DNA of 64,000 nt, from NCBI RefSeq assembly GCF_000710035.2, contig NZ_JMJJ01000007.1:124001-188000 (forward strand), in the 5' to 3' direction. Source of the stretch: Pantoea ananatis LMG 2665. Its GTDB lineage: Bacteria > Pseudomonadota > Gammaproteobacteria > Enterobacterales > Enterobacteriaceae. The notes under the pieces are model-generated. The model searched no databases. It saw nothing but the letters and a program-made list of their open reading frames with translations, and had not been told where the DNA came from. This document shows, in pieces, positions 37,023-45,677 of this stretch (positions within the stretch are counted from its first letter, which is position 1; each line of letters starts with the position of its first letter). Made by a program: the position numbers and the translations under genes.

Positions 37023-37844
37023 TTATTCAATTTGCTGGTCTGGCGGGGATGAATGGTCACCTTCACGACTTTTCTCAACGCTCTGCGGATGGTCTTCGCC
37101 CATTGACAGTGCAGTTGCGCTGGCGGGATCAAACAGTGAGAAGCTTTCAATCTGATCCACCATGATGACTTTTCGAAATGCCATCGCGTTTTTCGGCTCA
37201 GAATCCAGTGTGATGTCGTGCTCGGCATACCAACTGCTGTAGTTATGCTCGACCGACAGTTTCAGCGTATGGCTGTCGCGGTAGCCGCTCAGCATCGGGA
37301 TGAGCACGATATTGGCCGTGCGCTCATATTCAAAGGTGGCAGCGTGTACCATGCCGATATAAATACGACGGGATTTTAAGGTGATCCACGCCAGCTCTCC
37401 TTCTTCCATGCACTGGAACAGCATCTGTTCAACACCATTGGATCGTGAAAGCTTCTGATAAAGATCTTTGCGACCTGACACGTTCAGTTGTGCGCTGCCT
37501 GCCCAGTTTGACCGGTAGAGACAGAAGAGGATGGCAAAGCCCAGCATGATTACCACTGGGGCCTGAATACCGAGAAAACTCCAGTTCATGAACTTCATTT
37601 GCAGTTGCAAATGATCGCCAGGAAACGCATACAGGAAATTGGAAACGCTTGAAATAATAAACAAGATAAACCAGATAAGGGCGGTGACGAAAACGCCCTG
37701 CAGTACAAAAATACAGCCGTAAAGTGCGACAAGAAAATAGACATCCCATCCTGAAGAACGACGCATTTTGAAACGGCTGGACAGATCCCGGCTGGTGTAC
37801 CAATAACCACTCACCATCAGTACCATAAAAATTGCGGTTCCCAC
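37023..37844 (-). CDS. Unknown membrane protein with cytoplasmic domain
   Basis: 273 aa, not recognised. Hydrophobic segments at about 2-14, 36-68 (possibly two helices) and 88-108 form an N-terminal membrane part; YTSRDLSSRFKMRRSSGWDVY lies in the first loop. Residues 115-273 are soluble (ELAWITLKSRRIYIGMVHAA, FRKVIMVDQIESFSLFDP) and end in an acidic polar tail. One base separates it from the small upstream gene, so the two are an operon. Function unknown. Confidence 0.75.
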   Translation of the reverse strand: MGTAIFMVLMVSGYWYTSRDLSSRFKMRRSSGWDVYFLVALYGCIFVLQGVFVTALIWFILFIISSVSNFLYAFPGDHLQLQMKFMNWSFLGIQAPVVIMLGFAILFCLYRSNWAGSAQLNVSGRKDLYQKLSRSNGVEQMLFQCMEEGELAWITLKSRRIYIGMVHAATFEYERTANIVLIPMLSGYRDSHTLKLSVEHNYSSWYAEHDITLDSEPKNAMAFRKVIMVDQIESFSLFDPASATALSMGEDHPQSVEKSREGDHSSPPDQQIE

Positions 37845-37845
37845 C

Positions 37846-38043
37846 TCAAACTCCCTTTAAGGTATTGACGTGCCGATTAAAATCTTCCTTTACTTCATCA
37901 CTGAGAATATTGACGGCAGCATTGCCATTTTCATCAATAATTATGCGCTCACCATCCGCAATAGAGTCGTTTATGTCCTGGCGGCTCATTATCTGCAGGA
38001 ATTTATCCGGGCTGGCGAACAAAGAACGAACGAAGCTAATCAT
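37846..38043 (-). CDS. Small unknown protein preceding the membrane protein
   Basis: 65 aa, not recognised: FVRSLFASPDKFLQIMSRQD, then IIIDENGNAAVNILSDEVKE. Tightly linked (one base) to the 273-aa membrane protein, with which it is almost certainly cotranscribed. No signal peptide or membrane segment. The region is AT-rich compared with the neighbouring core genes. Confidence 0.6.
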   Translation of the reverse strand: MISFVRSLFASPDKFLQIMSRQDINDSIADGERIIIDENGNAAVNILSDEVKEDFNRHVNTLKGV

Positions 38044-38441
38044 GATGTGTCACTTAACGAGTCAAAAAAGCAAGTATGTGACTGAATCGTGTTTACTGCC
38101 ATTTTATTGCCGGTAAACATTCTTAAAAGTCACTTTAGCGAAGCGGTAATCAGCCATAATTTTTTCTGCATGCAAAAGGCCGCCGTTTTTAAAAAATCAC
38201 GCCAGAAACAGGTTATTTTAACGCTGAATTTTCCCCTTCGCGGCCACCGCTGATTTTTGCTTTACCTCACTCCCTGGGGTTCAAAACGCGACCTGGAAAA
38301 CCGATCGTCTCTGGCTGGCCCTCAGCATGACGAGTAATGTCTCCGCATCGTTCAGGCCACTCAGGCCTTGTCCTCAGACCTCGTAGCGCAACGGCCTTAA
38401 CCGCGCTGACCGGGTCCGCGCCGTGCTGAACCGTTTTCTTC

Positions 38442-38490
38442 ACCTGCATCACATTTCCCGCCGATTTTGTTGCCCCAATGTGATGCAGGT
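38442..38490. repeat. 14-base perfect inverted repeat
   Basis: ACCTGCATCACATT (38442-38455) and AATGTGATGCAGGT (38477-38490) are perfect reverse complements 21 bases apart, about 115 bases before the sigma-54 signature. The arms could be two operator half-sites or an RNA hairpin. No known consensus recognised. Confidence 0.6.
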
Positions 38491-38603
38491 TTCAAATATG
38501 TTGCACCCTAATTGCGCCAGATTGATGGACGGGCTATTCACTCCTCTCACTCCCTTTACTGAATCCTCTGACGTGCGGCTTATTTTCATGCACCTCAGAA
38601 ATA

Positions 38604-38619
38604 TGGCATGCATTGTGCT
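38604..38619 (+). promoter_or_regulatory. Candidate sigma-54 promoter of the ddp operon
   Basis: TGGCATGCATTGTGCT has GG (38605-38606) and GC (38617-38618) exactly ten bases apart, a full TGGCA -24 element and TGCT at -12. It lies 57 bases before the RpiR-type gene that starts the operon. The E. coli ddp operon is, from memory, an NtrC/sigma-54 target, so conservation is plausible. Confidence 0.55.
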
Positions 38620-38675
38620 TGTTACCTGACTAACAACGCAGCGGACAATGACAGCCAGGTAACACTGAGGACAAC

Positions 38676-39542
38676 ATGAGCGCGAACGAAGCCCTGTTCA
38701 AAAAAATCGAAGCCGCTTTTAGCCTGCAAACGCCAAGCGAAAAGCGGATTAGTTCGTGGCTGTTAAGTCATCCCGAGCAAATTCCGTTTGAAACGGCTGA
38801 CAGCATCGCCCAGGCGACCGGTACCAGCGGTATAACCGTAGGGCGTTACCTGCGTAAGCTGGGATTTAAAAACCTTGATGATGTGAAAAACCTGCTGCGC
38901 GACGTCCCCAATACGCCCTACAAGCAATGGGGCGTTATTGACCGTCTTGATTCCTGGGAGCAGCAACGCACCCTGCCCGACCTGTCCAGCCAGTCCCTGC
39001 AGATGGAGCTGGATGCCATTCGCTATGTCTATCAGCTGGCCCAAACGGATACTTTCCGCCATATCAGCCAGCAAATCGCGGATGCCGACACGGTCATCGT
39101 GCTGGGTATTCAGTCTACACGCGGCATTGCCAACACCTTTTTCAGTCATCTGGAATATTTGCGCCCGCGCGTTACCTACGCCGATGGCAGCTCAGGCAGC
39201 TGGCTGGAGTCGCTGAATTCCGAGTCTTCAAGGCCTTACGTCATTCTTACCGATACCCGGGCCTATTCCACTGTAGCAAGGCAGTTTTGCCGGATTGCCA
39301 CCGAGCGCAAGGTCGCGATGGCGCTCGTCACCGATATCTGGTGCCCATGGGCGCGTGATTACCCGGTTGATCTGCTTCAGGTAAAAACGGATACCGCCAA
39401 TTTCTGGGACTCTCTTGCGCCCATCAGTTGCCTTTTCAACCTGCTGCTGTCTGCCATCGTGGAACGACTTGGCCCGGCGCTTTCTGAGCGTCTGGCACAG
39501 AACCGACTGTTGCAGCAGGAATTTGGCCAGTTTGAACATTAA
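38676..39542 (+). CDS. MurR/RpiR-family regulator of the ddp operon
   Basis: 288-aa regulator with an N-terminal HTH_6 domain (about 5-80; FETADSIAQATGTSGITVGR) and a C-terminal SIS domain (about 125-265; VIVLGIQSTRGIANTF, PYVILTDTRAYSTVARQF). RpiR proteins normally sense phosphosugars; MurR senses N-acetylmuramic acid 6-phosphate. Here the neighbours handle D-Ala-D-Ala, so a cell-wall-derived effector is plausible (inference). First gene of the operon, 18 bases before ddpX, with GAGGA before its start. Absent from the E. coli ddp operon as I remember it. Confidence 0.85.
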   Translation: MSANEALFKKIEAAFSLQTPSEKRISSWLLSHPEQIPFETADSIAQATGTSGITVGRYLRKLGFKNLDDVKNLLRDVPNTPYKQWGVIDRLDSWEQQRTLPDLSSQSLQMELDAIRYVYQLAQTDTFRHISQQIADADTVIVLGIQSTRGIANTFFSHLEYLRPRVTYADGSSGSWLESLNSESSRPYVILTDTRAYSTVARQFCRIATERKVAMALVTDIWCPWARDYPVDLLQVKTDTANFWDSLAPISCLFNLLLSAIVERLGPALSERLAQNRLLQQEFGQFEH

Positions 39543-39560
39543 CAAAACAGGGATTACAGC

Positions 39561-40145
39561 ATGATGCAGGAAACAGAGTTGGTCGATATTGCAGCGGCCT
39601 TTCCCGCGCTCACTATCGACCTGAAATATGCCACCGCCGATAACATCACGGGACAGCCCATCTACAGCGTCGCCCGCTGTCTGCTGCACCCCGATGCGGT
39701 CAGCGCGCTGGCGAAAAGCATCGCGATCGCAAAAGTGGCCGGATTGAGTCTGCTGGTGCTGGACGCCTATCGCCCGCAAAAAGCCCAGGAGCTGCTGTGG
39801 CACGCCTGCCCCGATCAGAATTACGTGGTGCCTTTATCGCAAGGATCCAACCATAGTCGTGGTACCGCCATTGACGTCACGCTGGTCGATGCCGAAGGTC
39901 AGATCCTGGATATGGGTACCGGATTCGATGAAATGCAGGCGTTGTCCCATCCCTATCATCCCGACGTACCGCTAACGGCTCAACGTAACAGGCTGCTGCT
40001 TAATGCCGTGATGTTTGGCGGCGGCTTCACTGGCATTGCCACGGAATGGTGGCATTTCGAATTACCGGAAGCGGCCCGTTATCCGCTGCTCAATGATGTT
40101 TTTACCTGCATATCCCCAGCCCAGACTGACGGAGTATTACCATGA
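39561..40145 (+). CDS. ddpX: D-Ala-D-Ala dipeptidase DdpX (VanX family)
   Basis: Zinc D,D-dipeptidase releasing D-alanine, 194 aa. The zinc motif GSNHSRGTAIDVTL (His and Asp ligands) and the catalytic EWWHFE (Glu and third His) are intact, and the protein is close to E. coli DdpX throughout (LVDIAAAFP, LKYATADNITGQPIY, DAYRPQ). No signal peptide, so it acts in the cytoplasm on imported dipeptide. Stop and start overlap by four bases with ddpA. Confidence 0.95.
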   Translation: MMQETELVDIAAAFPALTIDLKYATADNITGQPIYSVARCLLHPDAVSALAKSIAIAKVAGLSLLVLDAYRPQKAQELLWHACPDQNYVVPLSQGSNHSRGTAIDVTLVDAEGQILDMGTGFDEMQALSHPYHPDVPLTAQRNRLLLNAVMFGGGFTGIATEWWHFELPEAARYPLLNDVFTCISPAQTDGVLP

Positions 40146-41707
40146 AAATGACGCACACAGCACCCGGCTATTTTCGCCCTTTGTTACTGGCCATGACCCT
40201 TGCAGCCACCACGACATCCGTCCTGGCGGCGGTTCCCAAAGACATGTTGGTGATAGGTAAAGCTGCCGATCCCCAGACGCTTGATCCTGCCGTGACTATC
40301 GATAATAACGACTGGACCGTTACCTATCCTGCCTACCAACGATTGATCAAATACAAAACCGAGGACGGGAAGGGTTCGACAGACGTTGAAGGCGATCTGG
40401 CAGAAAGCTGGCAGAGCAGCGAGGACGGAAAGGTGTGGACGTTTAAATTACGTCCCGGCGCCGCGTTTGCGGATGGGTCAGCCGTTAACGCGGAGGCCGT
40501 TAAGCTGTCGTTTGAGCGCCTGCTGCGCATTAAGCAGGGGCCTTCAGAAGCGTTCCCGTCCGATCTCAACGTTGAGGTCGTGGACCCGCTTACCGTGCGC
40601 TTCACACTGAAGACGCCGTTTGCGCCTTTCCTTTACACTCTCGCTAACGACGGCGCCTCCATCATCAACCCTGCCGTGCTGAAAGCGAATGCCGCTGACG
40701 ACGCGCGCAGTTATTTGGCCGACCATACCGCGGGCTCTGGCGCCTACATGCTGCAGCGCTGGCAGAAAGGTCAGCAGCTCGTGCTGGTGCCGAATCCACA
40801 TTTCTCCGGACCTAAGCCTGCCTTTAAGCGCGTGTCCGTAAAGATTATCAGTGAAAGTTCGGCCCGACGCCTGCAGCTGGCAAAAGGTGATGTGGACATT
40901 GCGGATGCCCTGCCGATGGACCAGTTTGCCGCCCTGAAAAAGCAAAATGAGGTGGCAGTGCGGGATTATCCCGCTCTGCGCGTGACCTATCTCTATCTCA
41001 ACAACAGTAAACCGCCTCTGAACCAGCCCGATTTGCGCAGAGCGATCTCCTGGGCCACCGATTATCAGGGAATGGTGCAGGGCATTCTGGGCGGCAACGG
41101 TAAACAGATGCGTGGACCGATTCCGGAAGGCATGTGGGGCTACGATGCCAAGGCCATGCAGTACAGCTTTAATCTTGCGAAAGCCAAAGCGGAGATGGAT
41201 AAAGTGGCCACTAAACCGCAGTCGCTGTCGTTCCTCTATTCTGACAACGATCCCAACTGGGAGCCGATTGCCCTGTCGATGCAGGCCAACCTTCAGGCTA
41301 TTGGCATCAATGTGAAGCTGGAAAAACTGGCCAACGCCACCATGCGTGAGCGCATCGGTAAAGCAGACTATGACATCGCGATTGGTAACTGGAGCCCGGA
41401 CTTCGCCGATCCCTACATGTTTATGAATTACTGGTTTGCGTCAGACAAAAAAGGCCTGCCGGGTAACCGCTCCTTTTATTCCAACCCTGAAGTCGATGCG
41501 CTGCTGAAAAAAGCGGTATCGACCACGAATCAGGCTGAGCGGACTGCCGATTACCAGCAAGCGCAAAATATCGTGATTAAGGATGCAGCTTACGTTTACT
41601 TATTCCAGAAAAATTATCAGGTTGCGATGAACAAATCGGTTAAAGGCTACGTGTTTAACCCGATGCTCGAGCAAATATTTAACATCGCCACCATGCATAA
41701 AGAATAA
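40142..41707 (+). CDS. ddpA: DdpA, D-dipeptide-binding periplasmic protein
   Basis: 521-aa SBP_bac_5 solute-binding protein with a Sec signal peptide (about 1-30, ending VLA before AVPKDMLVIG). Very close to E. coli DdpA: KAADPQTLDPAVTIDNNDWT, RAISWATDYQGMVQGILGG and YDIAIGNWSPDFADPYMFM. Binds D,D-dipeptides and delivers them to DdpBCDF. GGAGTATTACC precedes its start. Confidence 0.95.
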   Translation: MKMTHTAPGYFRPLLLAMTLAATTTSVLAAVPKDMLVIGKAADPQTLDPAVTIDNNDWTVTYPAYQRLIKYKTEDGKGSTDVEGDLAESWQSSEDGKVWTFKLRPGAAFADGSAVNAEAVKLSFERLLRIKQGPSEAFPSDLNVEVVDPLTVRFTLKTPFAPFLYTLANDGASIINPAVLKANAADDARSYLADHTAGSGAYMLQRWQKGQQLVLVPNPHFSGPKPAFKRVSVKIISESSARRLQLAKGDVDIADALPMDQFAALKKQNEVAVRDYPALRVTYLYLNNSKPPLNQPDLRRAISWATDYQGMVQGILGGNGKQMRGPIPEGMWGYDAKAMQYSFNLAKAKAEMDKVATKPQSLSFLYSDNDPNWEPIALSMQANLQAIGINVKLEKLANATMRERIGKADYDIAIGNWSPDFADPYMFMNYWFASDKKGLPGNRSFYSNPEVDALLKKAVSTTNQAERTADYQQAQNIVIKDAAYVYLFQKNYQVAMNKSVKGYVFNPMLEQIFNIATMHKE

Positions 41708-41761
41708 CACCGCTCACGCCCGTTCATGCAGGGCCTGCCTGGCCCTGCTGAGGAAGACATG

Positions 41762-42778
41762 ATGAGTTACTGGAGTTTATTAAGACAGCGTAGCTGGGGA
41801 CTGCTGTTGGTGGTCGCCGGCGTCTGCGTCATTACATTTATTATTTCGCATCTTATTCCCGGGGATCCTGCCAGGCTGCTGGCGGGCGACCGCGCCAGTG
41901 ATGAAATCGTCCAGCACATCCGTCAGCAGTTGGGGCTGGATTTACCGTTATGGCAACAATTTATCCGTTATGTGGAGCAGCTGTTACATGGCGACCTGGG
42001 CACCTCTATCCGGACAGGTCGCCCGGTCCTGGACGATCTGCGGGCGTTTTTTCCCGCGACTCTGGAACTGGCCTTTTGTGCCCTGACCATCGCCCTGCTC
42101 GTTGGCGTGCCGCTGGGCGTGCTCTCTGCGGTGTATCGTAACCGCTGGCTCGATCATCTGGTTCGTCTGCTGGCGCTGACCGGGATTTCCACACCGGCCT
42201 TCTGGCTGGGCCTGGGGGCGATCGTGCTGTTCTATGGCAAGTTAAACCTGCTGCCCGGCGGCGGACGGCTGGATGACTGGCTCGATCCCCCTACGCGCGT
42301 TACCGGCTTCTATCTGATCGATGCCCTGCTGGAAGGCAACATTGAGGTCTTCTTTAATGCGCTTCAGCATCTGATCCTGCCTGCCACCACCCTGGCCTTT
42401 GTTCACCTTGGCATTGTGGCGCGCCAGATTCGCTCGGCCATGCTGGAGCAGTTGAGCGAAGACTATATTCGTACCGCGCTGGCCAGCGGGCTGCCGAAAT
42501 GGACTATCGTCGTGCGCTATGCCCTGCCCAATGCCCTGATTCCCTCCGTAACCGTACTGGGGCTGGCATTAGGCGACCTGCTGTATGGTGCAGTATTAAC
42601 CGAAACCGTGTTTGCCTGGCCAGGTATGGGCGCGTATGTGGTGTCTTCTATTCAGGCGCTTGATTTCCCGGCGGTGATGGGCTTCGCCATCGTGGTTTCC
42701 TTTGCTTACGTGCTGGTGAACCTGTTCGTGGATCTTCTTTATCTGTGGATTGACCCGCGAATGGGTCGGGGAGCGTAG
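41762..42778 (+). CDS. ddpB: DdpB, D-dipeptide ABC permease
   Basis: 338-aa permease of the DppB/OppB type with six membrane helices. Family signatures are FIISHLIPGDPARLLAG, LGLDLPLWQQFIRY and the coupling motif DYIRTALASGLPKW. Of two adjacent ATGs, 41762 is chosen because AGGAAG lies five bases upstream. Three bases separate it from ddpC. Confidence 0.93.
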   Translation: MSYWSLLRQRSWGLLLVVAGVCVITFIISHLIPGDPARLLAGDRASDEIVQHIRQQLGLDLPLWQQFIRYVEQLLHGDLGTSIRTGRPVLDDLRAFFPATLELAFCALTIALLVGVPLGVLSAVYRNRWLDHLVRLLALTGISTPAFWLGLGAIVLFYGKLNLLPGGGRLDDWLDPPTRVTGFYLIDALLEGNIEVFFNALQHLILPATTLAFVHLGIVARQIRSAMLEQLSEDYIRTALASGLPKWTIVVRYALPNALIPSVTVLGLALGDLLYGAVLTETVFAWPGMGAYVVSSIQALDFPAVMGFAIVVSFAYVLVNLFVDLLYLWIDPRMGRGA

Positions 42779-42781
42779 AAC

Positions 42782-43675
42782 ATGATGATAACGCAAGAGC
42801 AGCCCGCCGTGCGTCAGGCAAAACCCAGCCTGTTCGCCTGGAAACGCCGCCTGTGGATGCTAAGTAAAAGCCCTCTGACCCTGTTGGGTGCCGCCATCAT
42901 CACGCTGATGCTGGGATTAATGGTGTTTTCACCGTGGATTGTGCCGCACGATCCCAACGCCATTAGCCTGACCGATCGCCTCCAGCCACCCAGTGCCGCG
43001 CACTGGTTCGGGACTGATGAGGTGGGCCGGGATCTGTTCAGCCGTGTCCTGGTGGGGAGCCAGCAGTCGGTTGCAGCAGGGCTGGCGGTCGTGCTGCTGG
43101 CTGGCATAAGCGGCTCGTTACTGGGCTGTCTGTCCGGCGTATTAGGTGGCCGCAGCGATGCAATAATTATGCGCCTGATGGACATCATGCTGTCTATTCC
43201 TTCTCTGGTGCTGACCATGGCGCTGGCTGCCGCGCTGGGGCCGAGCCTGTTCAACGCCATGCTGGCTATCGCCATTGTGCGCATCCCTTTTTATGTCCGG
43301 CTGGCGCGCGGTCAGACGTTAATCGTCAAACAGCATACCTTTGTTGAAGCGGCAAAAACGTTCGGTGCTTCGCGCTGGCACCTGATTAGCTGGCATATCC
43401 TGCGCAATGCTCTGCCGCCCTTGGTGGTGCAGGCCTCCCTGGATATTGGCAGCGCCATTTTGATAGCGGCCACGTTGGGTTTTATCGGGCTGGGCGCTCA
43501 GCAACCGACGGCGGAATGGGGCGCAATGGTGGCTAACGGACGTAACTATGTTCTTGACCAGTGGTGGTACTGCACCTTTCCCGGGGCCGCGATTTTGATC
43601 ACAGCGGTGGGATTCAATCTGTTTGGCGATGGCATCCAAGACCTGCTGGACCCCAAAGCGGGAGGACGTAACTGA
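42782..43675 (+). CDS. ddpC: DdpC, D-dipeptide ABC permease
   Basis: 297-aa permease of the DppC/OppC type, partner of DdpB. N-terminal helix at about 33-52, then HDPNAISLTDRLQPPSAAHW and FGTDEVGRDLFSRVLVG. The EAA-type coupling loop is VEAAKTFGASRWHLISWHIL. The stop overlaps the ddpD start by one base. Confidence 0.93.
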   Translation: MMITQEQPAVRQAKPSLFAWKRRLWMLSKSPLTLLGAAIITLMLGLMVFSPWIVPHDPNAISLTDRLQPPSAAHWFGTDEVGRDLFSRVLVGSQQSVAAGLAVVLLAGISGSLLGCLSGVLGGRSDAIIMRLMDIMLSIPSLVLTMALAAALGPSLFNAMLAIAIVRIPFYVRLARGQTLIVKQHTFVEAAKTFGASRWHLISWHILRNALPPLVVQASLDIGSAILIAATLGFIGLGAQQPTAEWGAMVANGRNYVLDQWWYCTFPGAAILITAVGFNLFGDGIQDLLDPKAGGRN

Positions 43676-44661
43676 TGCAAGAAAGAATTCTGACGATCGA
43701 GGATTTACGTCTCAGCTTCCCGGTTTATCAGGGAGAGGTGAACGTACTGAATAGCGTATCAATGCACATCAATCGCGGCGAGATTGTGGGCGTTGTCGGC
43801 GAATCAGGTTCGGGGAAATCCGTCACCGCCATGCTGGCGATGCGGCTCATTCCGGAACACAGCTATCACATCAAAGGCGGCAGGCTGGAGCTGGCGGGTC
43901 AGGATGTTCTCGCCGCCAGTGAAGTGGACATGCGCAAAATGCGCGGCAATCGTGTTGCCATGATTTTTCAGGAGCCCATGACCGCGCTGAATCCGACCCG
44001 CCGCATTGGCAAACAGATGGTCGATGTGATCAGACAGCATCGTCCTCTGTCTGTCCGTGAGGCAAAAGCCCGGGCGCTTACGCTGCTGGGCGATATGCAA
44101 ATTGCGGATGCGAAGAACGTTATGGAGCGCTATCCCTTTGAACTGTCAGGCGGAATGCGTCAGCGCGTCATGATTGCCCTGGCCTTTTCCTGTGAGCCAG
44201 ACCTGCTGATTGCGGATGAACCCACGACCGCACTGGATGTTACCGTTCAGCGGCAGGTACTGCGCCTGTTGAAACAAAAAGCCGAAGCGACCGGCACCGC
44301 CGTGCTGTTTATCAGTCACGATATGGCTGTGGTTTCACAGCTGTGCGATCGGATCTACGTTATGTATGCCGGGTCCGTCATTGAAAGCGGCGTCACTGAA
44401 ACCGTGCTGCGTTCACCACGCCATCCCTATTCCATTGGTCTGCTGGCCTGCTCGCCTGACGCGATTGAACCGCGTGCTCCGCTGGCATCCATTTCCGGCA
44501 CCGTGCCTAATCTGGCCTGTTTACCCGCAGGCTGTGCCTTTCGCGATCGCTGTTTTGCGGCAGGAGAACGCTGCACCACCACGCCGCGCTTGCATACTAC
44601 CGACAACGCCGCGCAGCAGGTTGCCTGCTGGTATCCACAACAGGAGGCGCAGCATGTCTGA
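43675..44661 (+). CDS. ddpD: DdpD, D-dipeptide ABC ATPase
   Basis: 328-aa ATPase of the OppD/DppD type. Walker A GESGSGKSV, signature LSGGMRQR, Walker B LLIADEPTTALDVTVQ, and the C-terminal oligopeptide-transporter extension with cysteines (LACLPAGCAFRDRCFAAGE) that may bind an Fe-S cluster. Overlaps ddpF by eight bases. Confidence 0.94.
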   Translation: MQERILTIEDLRLSFPVYQGEVNVLNSVSMHINRGEIVGVVGESGSGKSVTAMLAMRLIPEHSYHIKGGRLELAGQDVLAASEVDMRKMRGNRVAMIFQEPMTALNPTRRIGKQMVDVIRQHRPLSVREAKARALTLLGDMQIADAKNVMERYPFELSGGMRQRVMIALAFSCEPDLLIADEPTTALDVTVQRQVLRLLKQKAEATGTAVLFISHDMAVVSQLCDRIYVMYAGSVIESGVTETVLRSPRHPYSIGLLACSPDAIEPRAPLASISGTVPNLACLPAGCAFRDRCFAAGERCTTTPRLHTTDNAAQQVACWYPQQEAQHV

Positions 44662-45604
44662 CGCTCTGCTTACGCTGCAAAACGTACATGTCACCTTCCC
44701 GGCCAAAAAGAACTGGCGCGGCAAAGTCATGGAACAGGTCCATGCGCTGAATGGCCTGGATATGGAGGTCAGACAGGGAGAAACGCTGGGGATTGTTGGC
44801 GAATCCGGCTGTGGAAAAAGCACCCTGGCGAAACTGTTGATGGGCATGCTCAGCCCAACCTCAGGCCAGCTCGAACTGGCAACAGCGCCTGCCGATAACC
44901 GGGGACGTCGCATGCAAATGGTGTTTCAGGATCCGCTCTCTTCACTCGACCCCCGCCTGCCCGTCTGGCGCATTATCACCGAGCCGGTGTGGATTCAGTC
45001 GCGTGCTTCAGAAAAAACGCGGCGCGCGTTGGCGGAATCACTGGCTCACCAGGTCGGTATTCGCCCCGAATATCTGGACCGTCCGCCGCATGCATTTTCC
45101 GGCGGCCAGCGTCAGCGCATCGCGATTGCCCGGGCCCTGTCATCGCAGCCCGATATTATCGTGCTGGATGAACCGACCTCGGCACTGGATATTTCTGTTC
45201 AGGCGCAGATTCTGAATCTGCTGGTAGAACTGCAAAAACAGCAAAACCTGACCTATATCCTGATATCGCACAACGTGTCGGTCGTGCGCCATATGAGCGA
45301 TCGCGTTGCAGTCATGTATCTGGGACAAATTGTGGAGCTGGGTGAAACACAGCGCGTCCTTGACGCCCCGCAACATCCTTATACCCAGCTACTGATGGCG
45401 TCCGTGCCGCGCATCGGCGCAGTGCTGGATGGCGCGCCTGTGAACACCGAGCTACCGGGTAACCGCCACCTGCCAACGGGATGCTATTTCCGCGATCGCT
45501 GTCCGCAAGCCACCAGCGGCTGCGAGGCGCCTCAGTTACTTCTGTCGCAGGAAAAAGGCAGCGCGGTGCGATGCTGGCAGGCACAAAACCGGGGTCAGGC
45601 ATAA
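44654..45604 (+). CDS. ddpF: DdpF, D-dipeptide ABC ATPase
   Basis: 316-aa ATPase of the OppF/DppF type, second nucleotide-binding subunit. ATG at 44654 with CAGGAGGCGC upstream; a longer frame back to 44366 lies over ddpD and is rejected. Walker [10 protein letters not shown], signature FSGGQRQR, Walker [17 protein letters not shown], and the C-terminal cysteine motif [15 protein letters not shown]. Confidence 0.94.
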   Translation: MSDALLTLQNVHVTFPAKKNWRGKVMEQVHALNGLDMEVRQGETLGIVGESGCGKSTLAKLLMGMLSPTSGQLELATAPADNRGRRMQMVFQDPLSSLDPRLPVWRIITEPVWIQSRASEKTRRALAESLAHQVGIRPEYLDRPPHAFSGGQRQRIAIARALSSQPDIIVLDEPTSALDISVQAQILNLLVELQKQQNLTYILISHNVSVVRHMSDRVAVMYLGQIVELGETQRVLDAPQHPYTQLLMASVPRIGAVLDGAPVNTELPGNRHLPTGCYFRDRCPQATSGCEAPQLLLSQEKGSAVRCWQAQNRGQA

Positions 45605-45677
45605 GCCACAACGAGAACAGATGGCCCAAGCAACGCCTGCGCCATTGAGCGATAACGCATGCAGGATAACGATCAAC

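Larger units (their letters stand above)
38044..38675. other. Non-coding region upstream of the ddp operon
   Basis: About 630 bases without a convincing gene. The left part is AT-rich and should hold the promoter of the two unknown genes. The right part holds a 14-base inverted repeat (38442-38490), one good NtrC half-site TGCAC at 38502 with a poor partner, and a sigma-54 promoter signature (38604-38619). Confidence 0.5.

Noticed and set aside
38267..38629. Two 60-70 codon ORFs in the ddp upstream gap
   Set aside because: No ribosome sites, opposite strands, and they overlap the inverted repeat; no coding signal by eye.
44366..44653. 96-codon N-terminal extension of DdpF
   Set aside because: It lies over ddpD in another frame, and the ATG at 44654 has a strong ribosome site and the family N-terminus.
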